A DNA stretch of 64,000 nt from Amphibalanus amphitrite (taxonomy: Eukaryota; Arthropoda; Thecostraca; Balanomorpha; Balanidae), in assembly GCF_019059575.1 (NCBI RefSeq), contig NW_024883389.1:1-64000 (forward strand). Direction: 5' to 3'. The first letter of the stretch is position 1; every line of letters starts with the position of its first letter. This document shows positions 22,930 through 33,300 of the stretch, piece by piece. Position numbers and translations under genes: made by a program. Under the pieces are notes generated by a model. The model was not told where the DNA came from. It ran no database searches and saw only the letters and a program-made list of their open reading frames with translations.

Positions 22930-25900
22930 CTGGAAAGTTTGAAAAAATTAATGCCAGCATTCTAATTCCAGCATTCATAACGTTAGGCGGGGACAGGAGC
23001 GCCAAAAAGCTGTTCTTTATCATAACCAGTTTTGAAAACCATTAGAAGCCATTAGCCAAACAGAAATATAGTAGACAGGGTTGTAGGTGCGCAATAACAC
23101 TCCAAATGATGCAGAAGAGTGCTAAGTAGAATGCAATGATCCAAAATTCGTTTATCTTTTAAGAATAGTCCCATTACAGCATGTGACGTCACAATGAGTT
23201 GTATCACCAAAATCACGCAGGTCTTAACAGCGAGTTTCATTACAGGGGTGGTATGAATACAGAAGCAAACTAGACATTGGCATTTTAGTAATGCATTTGG
23301 AGACCAGAACAAAGAAAAGGTAGCTAGCAATGACGTACGTGTAATACATTGAAAATACATGTATGCAAATGGCAAATACTAGATGTGGTATCGATCATTG
23401 TGTTGTGTCATCCATTATTAGGTTTTATCGACGATACTGTAGAAATTACATGCCTACATTATGGTTTGAATTCATTACGGTTAGACTCCGGTGAAGTTTC
23501 TATCATGCATGACCATCAAAACGACCATACAACAGGCTGGTTCTGCACTTCTCAGGCAGTTAAGCATTTTAAAATGGCACCGTGAAGCAAACTGGGCCGC
23601 GTTGGAAGTGGAGAACTAGCATGTTCGCTGTCTCCTATTTATATGAACATACCTGAGGCTCAGATAGAGCACCAATATGCTGGGAGAAGTGCGGCCAGTG
23701 ATCGCGCACATCGTCCTCGTCTCCTTCAAGCAGTGCGGCTTCGAACTCGTGCTCCTGGAGTACAGCGGAGCCTTTACGGTGCCTGGTGGACGGCAGAGTT
23801 CGTCCTTTGAGTCGGAAGTCCTCCACCATCTTCCTGAAGGTCTCCTGCCGTTCCCATGGCAGCTGCTGCAGGTTCTGCAGGCTGCAGCTCGTGTCGCCCA
23901 GAACGGTGTAGAGGTCCAGCAGAGCCGCCAGGCGTGCTCGGAACACGCTACCTGCCAAAAAAGATATCATCAGCCTTCTCCAAATTAGCAGTCCCTTGAA
24001 GTCACGTACTTCATTCGGTTTTCTAAAAAAAAATCGTGAATTGTAACGAAAAGTGAAACGCTAAATGGAAAAAGTTAAACAATTAGCCTAAACAAGAAAA
24101 ACATTTTTGTTGATACTACCGTATAAATTACGACGCCCTCGCAAAAAAAAACAACGTTGCGCGAAACTAAAGACAACGTCCGGACGTACTGAGATGCTGG
24201 AAGAGTAGTGATTAATTCCACGGTGCTACATCTAACCTTCCACATAATATATCGATAATTACCTCTCAAGAGATTGAGATCCTTTTCTTTGTCATCTTCC
24301 TCTGGGTGGGATGCGCGACCGCCGCGGTGTCTGCCATCTCCTCTGAAGTGGTCTTCCAGCACCTCGACGAAGATCGGGATGTTGGCGATGAAAGCCTCAA
24401 CCACCCGAGCAGCGTATGGCGAGAATCGCGTCTCCGACCACAGGAGGAGCCCGCGACCCTTCACGCCGATCCGCTCGCCAGCAGCCAAGAAGTCCTCATG
24501 GCCTTTCCCGTAGGAGAACCGCTTCACGATGCGGCTGATTGCATCTATGGCGACTTGCACCCAGCCACACTCCTTCTTCGCACTGGATTCGGCCAGGTCC
24601 AGCAGATGCGCACCATCCCACAGGCACGGGACACATGCCTCCTCCGATCGCGCCGCGAGGTCTGGGTGTGACGCTCGGAGCTTGACCAGGAATTTGGCCG
24701 GAACGTCGACCCCGTGATACTGGCCGTCAGTGCATATGGCGGAGAGCTTTCTGGTTTCCTTCACTCCGACTGAAGCCACCGTTTTCAGCCACTCTTCCGC
24801 CAGTCCATCACCATCGTGCTTCTGCACCACCGGCGAACCCACCACAAAAGGCTGGATCAGACTGCCGTGGGGCGCTTCCGGTATCAGAGTGATGATGCCC
24901 GTCACGTCCACAGTGCGCCGGTGTATTGTCACTTTGTCCGCGACAAGGGCGACGCAGGGTGCCCGTTCGACGTGCTTCGTCACCGCGTCCAAGATAACAC
25001 CGGCGAAGGCCCCCCTGAACCTTTGCATTTGTGTGGCCGAATGACAGAGGTCTCCCATGTTCGCTCCCATCATGTCGCAGATCACGATCGTATTTTCATA
25101 CAAAACGTAGGGCAGCGAGTACTTGAGCACAAAATATGCTGCCAACAGAGAGTTTCTACAGGCACCTTTCCGCTTCTTAGCTTCTGCTGCATCGCGTGCA
25201 GCAGCCGCATCCCGTTTCTCCAAAGCATTTGTGTGTCTTTTTGAGGACAGATGAGCTTTCACACAATCTTTGAGCCGACTGAATTCCCGTGGCACAGTGA
25301 TCGGCCGGGGGAAGGACGTCCCGCTGTTGAAGTTGTACCGTAGTACCCCTGGCTGCGTCGGCTTAGAAGGATCTAGGTCGATGTCTGGCTTGAATGCAGG
25401 CAAACAAATCTTACAGACTAGCACATTGTGCCTTGGGTGTGCCTCCACCTCTCCCGAGGCCCCCCTCAGTACCGTATCCATATCCCGCGCTCCTGACACT
25501 GACAGACGCAGAGAAGCGCTATGAGACGAGCCTTCCGGTGCTGTTCCCTTCACCAGCTGCTTCAGCTCCACGAGACTCGCCTCTACCCGAGCCATCCTCG
25601 CGGCAGTAGCCATACAAGAGCTGGAACAAGCTGCGCCGGCGTGCGGAGCAGAGTGGAGATGTTTTGCAGCAGAAACATCTGTGAAGACACAGATTCTACC
25701 ATCAGACAATAGCTTCTGACCTTCACACTGGCAAAATTAGCTAAGTTTTCTTAGCTTCACCACTTCTAGGATAAACATGCATTAAATTAGGGGGAGGGGT
25801 GTCAGCATCTATGACAGTTCAGAGTTCCGCCGCTTTAGGATAGAAAGCAGATTGCAATATAAACGACGTATATAACACACTTTATCTGTAGGTGTATTAG

Positions 25901-28849
25901 GTAAATGGCATCACACAATATCAATAGTGAAGCTTGGTTGACTGAGTTATTAACCGACATGTTTAAAACCCCACCAGTGCAGTGTAATACAAGCTCACGG
26001 CGTGCCCGCGGGGCAGGAGGGGGTTCCGCGGGGGCTAAATGCCTGCCAATCCGTGATTGAGCTAAAGCCTCGGATGTAACAGACGCACTAGAAGAGATAG
26101 GGATGGAGTTGGACAGAATCTTATCACCTGCTTTTCGAAGATAGCAAAAAAAAATAGACAAGAACTGTTCAGGATCAGACATGCATACAGGGAATCATGT
26201 TCATATTTTATTTGGGCAAGAACAGACCTGGGCCTTCTGCGGAGTCCATCACTGTTTCACCCGATGACGGCGTGACACTGGCTGGCAGATCTTGCTGAGT
26301 GAAGCCTCCATCAGGACTGACTGCTGGTGGATGAGGAGCAAATAGCTCACCTGAAATTAGAAATATTTATCATATCTAGCTCATCTGGTAAATCGCGCCT
26401 TGGTAGGCATTCATTTCATCTTCAAAGTGGATGAAAAAAGGGATTGGGATTCAAAGGGATTCAAAAGGGATTGGATCTAGACACAAGAGAACCCAGCAGA
26501 AATGTCTTGACACAATTCTAAGGGTTTGAAAAAGCCTTTCTACACCATCAAGCACATTCGACTCACACATGCTACCACCAACAAGCATAAGTCTTTCTCA
26601 TAAAACCATTTTTACACAACTTGACCGCTTATCACTCATAAAATCCAAGCTATGTACAAAAAGTGGGTGCTGGACTTCTTTATTTCAGCTGCTAGAGCCA
26701 GACAACAACATCCAATAAATAATAATAATCACAACTTACAACTTGAACTGAAAAGCACACCTGCTATTTATATTTCAATCACATAACTTTTGGTCAAGAG
26801 TGGTGCAATGGATTTTGCATAGAGAGACAGTGCCTGCTAAATCTTCCAGCAAGAGGTCTCCCAATGTGCATTTTATTTATATCCCAAAAGCTATTGCATT
26901 TCTCCTTGAATCACAGCTAATTGATTTTTGAAGCAGCTATAAAGTGACACAAACATTTTTGTGTAGCAATGGGATATAGTGTGTTGATTACAGGACATGG
27001 GTATAAGGGATGCTGGAACAACACACAAACTGTTCCATGGTTGTTGTTTGTTGGCTGTTGCTGTTTTCTGTTCTACCATCTCTGGTGTGGGTAAGACTTC
27101 AAATATTTGGCAAAATTACACCAGCGCTTACATAGGCAGTTAGGCACATAGGTGCACATTTCAAAGCAATTCTGCACACTGGTTTTCTGAAGATACAACA
27201 TTTCTTTTTTAATTGAAGTGACATAACAGAGTTCAATCTTTCACATGTTTAAAGTTATCTAAATCCTTCCAATGAGTGGCATCCTGCCCAATGAGTGCTG
27301 ATTCCACAATGATATGCCATGCACTCCTCAAGCTCACTTACTTGCACTAGCTGTAGGTAGATTGCTATCAGCTGTGCATCCAGGAGGGCCAGCCACTTCA
27401 TCTGCCAGATGATTTTCAGTGTTGGAGGCTGCACTGACTACAACTTCAATGCTGGAGGGTTGAGCTGAAAAAAAAACATTTGCGTGAATGAATGTTCTTG
27501 AGAGACAGGGTTACATTTGCCACTAGGATGAATGGATCCAAATTGTGTCAAGATTCCATATCATCCACTGTCTACACTGCATAGTTACAGAAGGGAGGCT
27601 TATTATTTAGTTAAGTAACACATTATTTTGCCATATCAACAGATATTACAATATAGCACAGCACCTCAGCTTATTTCATCTAGGAGCACACAATCTATGA
27701 GATGTTCAGTTTTTAGACTCTGGATCAGTTTATTTTCATCTACTAACTTTTATTATGCCTGATAAGTTATTAGGATGTCTCACAGGAAAAAAATATGCAA
27801 GCTAGGTACTTGTTGAGCTCACCGCCTACTCAGCAACATTGGGGAATTTGGGCTCTGGGAATTAGGCCAGTCATTTTGAACTGAAATGGCTGGGGAAGCA
27901 GCTAAAGTTGTTTTGACTTGGAATCCAAGTTCCATTAATTGATTTAATTACATATTTGACCCACTACCCCTTTTACATCCTAAGTCAGGAGAGGTTCAAG
28001 CAGCCTCAACTAAATATGAAACAACACCCCTGATAGGAAGAGTAGGTATAAATCAGTGGATGGTAATACTTTTAAATTGTAATGGGTTTTTCGGCCAATG
28101 GTGAAAATACCATACTTTCCACTGTAGAAAGCATTCAGAACACAAATAAAAGTGCTGCCAAAAGGAGGACAAATGAGAATTTCAGGTAATGGTGAAAAAC
28201 TATTTAGGTTTGATTATTTCTTATTTGGCAAAATGCTTCACACTTTGCTTGGCATTAGTATACAAAAAGTAAGACCGCGAACCATAAATGCCACAGAGAT
28301 GCCAAGGCAGGAATTTTAGGTTGTAGGGTAGTAGGTCGTAGGTAAGCCAAATAGTAGTTAAGTTTAGATACTGTTAGATCCCCAGCAAGGTCCCTTTACC
28401 ATTAAACTGAGGAGGTTTGTCACCAGAGTTTTACCCTTTTATACGACAATTGTCTACAATTTCAATTTACAACATATGCAGGATGAAATATATGAATATA
28501 CATTCCAGTTTTTGTTCCAATAAACTTAGTCACTAGTTCAAAATCCAATGGGTGCCTCTACCTGACAGGTATGGGGTACCTAACAATGCTTACCTTCTCC
28601 AATCACGTCCACAGGCATCTTGGTCCAATTAAAACGCCGACCAGGCCCGAACTGGCTCTCTGGGTACACAGGATAGACCTTTTGGCCTGTGTGTTTCTCT
28701 TTGTTGTGCTTATGGATGCTCTGGTCTGTCAGCTTAACACCACAGTACCCACATTTACACTCTTTTCTGATCCTTTTCGGTTTGGCCTTCTTTGTTCCCT
28801 CTCTCCCAACGCGTGCCCTTCCACCTCTCCCACTCAACAGTGGGTTCAT
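22255..28849 (-). CDS. hAT transposase-like zinc-finger protein (six exons, 963 aa)
   Basis: Exons 28849-28594, 27464-27342, 26350-26228, 25678-24263, 23951-23653 and 22929-22255 all have GT-AG borders, and their phases (1,1,1,1,0) chain into one frame of 964 codons. The ATG is at 28849 and the TGA at 22257-22255. Residues 20-29 are basic; C33/C36 with H48/H53 form a C2H2-like finger. A second possible finger has C256/C259 and H310/H316. The core resembles the RNase H-like hAT fold: D415 in LVADK, D485 in ICTDGQ, and WDGAH at 521-525. The C-terminus has PAESVVES around 870-877 and ENELIIRWNGP around 901-911, as in domesticated hAT-derived proteins of the ZNF862/ZBED type. The expected role is nuclear DNA binding; activity as a transposase is not shown. 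I saw no terminal inverted repeats or 8-bp duplication, so it may be a domesticated gene or an element whose ends I missed. The exon 3 donor (GTCTGT) is weak. Confidence 0.8.
23653..23951 (-). CDS. hAT-like gene exon 5
   Basis: Acceptor TTTTTTGGCAG before 23951; donor CAG/GTATGT after 23653. It is 299 bp, entering in phase 1 and leaving in phase 0. It encodes a helical, charged segment (SVFRARLAALLDLYTVLGD onward). Confidence 0.8.
24263..25678 (-). CDS. hAT-like gene exon 4 (main core)
   Basis: Acceptor TGTGTCTTCACAG before 25678; donor GTAATT after 24263. The 1416-bp exon carries residues 168-640. It holds the second CxxC...HxxxxxH finger and the two candidate catalytic aspartates with the WDGAH motif. 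A frame extending beyond 25678 to 25709 exists but is best read as intron. Confidence 0.8.
26228..26350 (-). CDS. hAT-like gene exon 3
   Basis: Acceptor TTTCTAATTTCAG before 26350; donor GTCTGT after 26228 is weak but keeps phase. It is exactly the size of exon 2 (123 bp) and encodes a Pro/Ser-rich linker (ELFAPHPPAVSPDGG). Confidence 0.65.
27342..27464 (-). CDS. hAT-like gene exon 2
   Basis: A long T tract and CAG precede 27464, and a strong donor GTAAGTGAG follows 27342. The 123-bp exon reads QPSSIEVVVSAASN and onward, a probable linker with no domain. Phase 1 on both sides. Confidence 0.75.
28594..28849 (-). CDS. hAT-like gene exon 1 (zinc finger)
   Basis: ATG at 28849; donor GAGAAG/GTAAGC after 28594. 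Encodes residues 1-85 plus one base, including CGYCGVKLTDQSIHKHNKEKH's cysteine and histidine ligands. Ends in phase 1. Confidence 0.75.
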
Positions 28850-29756
28850 GGCTATTCAAACACGCCTCTCAGATTGTTGCACAGAGATAAACAATCTTAA
28901 TCACCAATATACAAATGCCCAGGCTTGCAAATGCTTGGCAAATATTTAATTTAAGAACAAAGTCACCTCGAAACGCGCCACACACACCGAACAAAAGCTT
29001 CGAGCTTCCCTACCGCATTTAGTTCCAGTATCGCATTAGCATCGCCAGCAAACTTGTGACGTCATGATGTACTGCCAATGAAAGCTGATGATCTCAGCCA
29101 AGTACGCCAATGCTCAAAATGACACGTTCCACAAATGCAACGAATATGTACGTATTATAGGTGCCATCATACTTAATTTTATATGGTAGTTATCCAAAGA
29201 AAGCATTTGTAGCGCATATTTACCATGTTCGGGCCTTTTAAAGGATTCGTGCTCATGACGTCATATTTTCCCCAAACTATTGTTGGGCTTGTCGGGATCT
29301 TGGACATCTTAAAAATTGTTGGCCGTCGAATGTCCTTGAACTGACTATTCTAACACTCTGATTCCAGCTACCAAAAAAGTCTACTAAAAATCCTAACAAA
29401 TTTATCGTTTAATTTTTGTTCACGATGTGAAGACGTCAACCGTATACAAAAAACATCTTAATTTATTACTTTATAAGGGGAAAACAACAAAAAGCGTAAA
29501 ATAACCTAATTAAAAATTCGAGTTGTTTTAATTCTTTCTTCTTCTAGACAACCAACGACAACCAGTGTATCCCATAGAGATAGCGTTATATCCAATGGAA
29601 GTGGTCTTCGGGGCACCGACGGACGGCGAAAACAACCGCGCCGTCGGCGTAGTCGTCGTACTAGTAGATAACATAATGCTAGTAGAGTGAAACAGGTTGG
29701 CACAAAACGGTGAGTATGTGAAATTAACGTGGAATAAAAGTGGGTGATACAGATGT
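28850..29756. other. Intergenic or 3' UTR sequence
   Basis: Upstream of the hAT-like gene and downstream of the stop at 29757. On the minus strand an AATAAA occurs at about 29467-29462, some 290 bases after that stop, and could be the polyadenylation signal of the resilin-like gene. A TGACGTCA lies near 29057. No other gene. Confidence 0.45.
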
Positions 29757-30331
29757 CTATGTCAAAACATATTTTTGAAAGAAAAATAAGTGAAATGAAA
29801 ATCTTTCCTTGTAAATTTGGGTTATGGAAATTAAGGTGAAGGCTTCTATCACTTTTGGTTGTTGAATTTGCCCGTCAGACAGGCTTGTTGGTCGCCGATG
29901 GCGTCGGTAGGACGGAGGGATTTTTGAGCCCTGCCGGAGGGCAGTCCGCTGTGCTGAGTAGTTGTTGCTGTCGGTGGGGCCCCGGAGGGCAGTCCGCTGT
30001 CCTGAGTGTGTCTCGCTGTCCGTCTGTCGGAGCCGGCCCCCGCCCGCCGACTGGCTCTGGCCAGGGTCGGCGCGGGGCGCGTGGCGCGGTCCGCTGGAGG
30101 TCGAGGTCGAGGTCAGTGGGTGGCGGTCAGGTCCGAACTGCCCACTCGGCTCCGTACCGTACGACGAGTAGCTGGAGACCGAGCCGCCCGAGAGCGAGCG
30201 GCCGTCGTGACCGGACGACCCGCCGCCGTGACCTGCGGAGGAGTGTCCGGATCCGCCGCCGTGACCTCCGGAGGAGTGTCCGGATCCGCCGCCGTGACCT
30301 CCGGAGGAGTGTCCGGATCCGCCGCCATGAC
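29757..30331 (-). CDS. Resilin-like gene, GHGGGSGHSS repeat exon
   Basis: Acceptor TTGACCTCTGTTTCAG before 30331, entering in phase 1. Three 33-bp units encode GHGGGSGHSSG-type repeats. They are followed by a Ser-rich region and by ALRGPTDSNNYS, also present in the exon at 20210. The frame stops with TAG at 29759-29757. The last ~45 residues look like read-through into non-coding DNA, but no convincing donor was found. Confidence 0.65.
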
Positions 30332-33300
30332 CTGAAACAGAGGTCAACAGTACAGTCTGTCTTAACCCGCGCGGGGCTGGGGGGGTAAATTTTACCCCCC
30401 CTCGCGAATTTTTGCGATATCTCAAAAACGGCGGCGCGCAGCGCCGCCAAACTTTCAGCACCTTTTCTTACATCAATTTGACACCTTCCCTGAAAATTTG
30501 AGCGAAATCCGTCGGAAAATTTTTGAGAAATTGACGTTTTAGTGACGTCATGTTCGCCATTTTCGCCTCAAAAACGGCAAAAGTTCAAACGCCGCTAACA
30601 TCTTCATTTTTAAAGGAATCAAGACGTAACAAAAAAGGTTATACGTAATTTTACTTTGTCTATCCAATGGCTATCTCGGTTTTTTGAAAATTTTGGATTT
30701 TGGCCTAAATTTTTTCAAAAAACTGATTTTTTTGGGAAAATCATTATAAAATCCAAAATTTTGAGTCTATCAAAAAATCGGAATATATGTCAGAGAAGTG
30801 GTCTATGTGCACCTACATACCAAATTTTAGAAGAATCGGTTCAAAAATGTTGGAGTTATTCAAAATTTTATGACGTCACGACACACAATTTTTTTGAAAA
30901 ATGACTTTTTTGGAAGTTCTAGACCTCGTACGGAAACAAAAATAGCACCATTCGATTCGCCGTGAAAAACTGCATCAGATAGACACCTTTTTAGGCCTTA
31001 ACAACCAACTTCAAAATTTGACCTCACTTGACCTGACCTTGACCTGACCTCGACCTGAAATTCATCCAGAGGTGGTCCATATCACTTATTGAGTGTGCCT
31101 ATTGAATTCTATGAGTAAAATGACCCATAAAACATGTGTCGCACATGCCCTTTTCTATATTTTGTTTTTTGGTGACCTGACCTGACCTGACCTGACCTTG
31201 ACCTTGACCTCTGAATGATATTGTATGCAACTAATATTGTCTTGGTAGCCTAAGAACACGTTTTGGGCGATCAGTCTCAGTCCATGACTCCATTCTTCGG
31301 CAACTACGGTGCAAGGCCGATACTGTAGAAACTTGCAATTTGTACCCTTGACCTGACCTTGACCTTGACCTCAAACTTTAAATTAAGTACATGTTTTTAG
31401 TAGTTCGTGATGAGAGCTTTCGATTGGCGTTTGAATTTTCCAAATCGGACCATTAGTTCGGGAGATAACAGGGGGGGGGGGGGGTAAAATTTACCCCCCC
31501 CCCCCCAGCCCCGCGCGTTCGGCTGGAGACCCCAGCCCCGCGCGGGTTAAAAGTACCGCGCAAAGTGACGGTGGATCCATCAAGCCTGACCGAGGAAGGG
31601 CCTGCTATAATTTGAAAGTCACCGAACCAATGGAGCTGGGGAATGGACGAGGATGTCCATTGCTTCGGTGACTCAAATTTGGCAGTCCTTCATCGGTCAG
31701 GCTTGATGGATCCACCGTCACTTTGCGCGGTACTTTTAAGACAGACTGTACAGCTAATGATGTCCAAGACGTGCCTCATGTATGTCCGCGAGTCATTTAC
31801 TCTCAGCTGTCGGCTTTTACAGGGTGCTGCTTACCCAACACCAAGGTAAATGGCGAGAATGCACAATGCAAGCCTTACATTTTACGATAGCTTGCCAAAT
31901 ATTTCCCAAATCACCGCTAGCCCGCCTGACTAGCCCAGGTATTCGTCAATTTGAAGCCGATAAGGTATATTGGAGTTGGCACTAGGTTTGGTTGAACTGG
32001 TTACACTGGTTTTAAGCTTTCTCACTACCGTATCCACTGTTTGCGCGTTCACCGTCGCCACTGCAAAAGAAATCTCACCTCCACTAGAGGGCGCCCCGTA
32101 GTCGTTGCTGGGCTTAGAGGGCGCCCCGTACCCGCTGCTAGGCCTAGAGGGCGCCCCGTGCCCGCTGCTGGGCCTAGAGGGCGCCCCGTACCCGCTGCTG
32201 GGCCTAGAGGGCGCCCCGTACCCGCTGCTGGGCCTAGAGGGCGCCCCGTACCCGCTGCTGGGCCTAGAGGGCGCCCCGTAGGTGGTCGAAGGCCGGACGG
32301 AGATGTGCCCGCCACCTGTGGAGAGCGGCGGTAACCCTGGTTTCAGTGTTTGCCGATAGATGGCGGACCAGGCGCGGACCAAGTCACCGAGGGTAAACGG
32401 CATGGAGCAGGTGAACACTCGTCACACCAGGAATAGCAGACGAGGCAGCGTCTCATATGGTTTCGATTTATCGATAGCATATGTAATGACGGCATAGTGT
32501 ACAACCAGAAATGAGGCTTTTAAGACAATAATAATTCAAAAACAAATATATTACCCTTGCTTCCAATCATAACTATTATTGTAACAGAAATTTAACGTGT
32601 AGGTATGTGATGTTAACCCTCGCCCATGTAGGGGGGGGGGTTGGTGCAACCCCCCCCCCTGAGGTTTTTCGGAAATAGTGCAAAAACGGCGGCGCGCAGC
32701 GCCGCCAAATTTTGGGTACCTTATGGGGCAAACCTTGCGCATCTTTTGATAAAAAAAATTGACCGGGTCATGTCAGGTCACGGAGTTATGACGTCACAAA
32801 GGGAACAGCCTCCGGCCGGATTTTCACAAACTGAGTGCCAACGCCCGAGGTTTCCTGCCGGTGGTACGGACATCGGTTGATGGATCGTGATGAAACTTCC
32901 CATGCATGTTGGGGCAAGTATTGGCTATCATATGGTATAAGAAACTTGACCGGGTCAGGTCAGGTCACGGAGCTATGACGTCACAAGAGGAACAGCGTCC
33001 GGTACTATTTTTGAAAAGCGCCCGAACCACTATTTTGCTAATTCTTGTCACCTCAATGGGAATATGCAGCAATATTAGCTTCTATAGGGAGCAAATGGAC
33101 ATCCCAAATCCAAAAATACAATCAGATTTCAAAAATTTAAATTTTGATTTTTCGAATTTCTGCCGCCGACTGTGACCTTGCCGACTTCCGGCGCTCCCAA
33201 CGCGCCATTTTTAGAGCTAGGGAAACGAAATACATACCAAACGATAGAGAATTGATCAAGGAACACGATAGTGAAGGTTTCAAGTCGATATCTCCAACCG

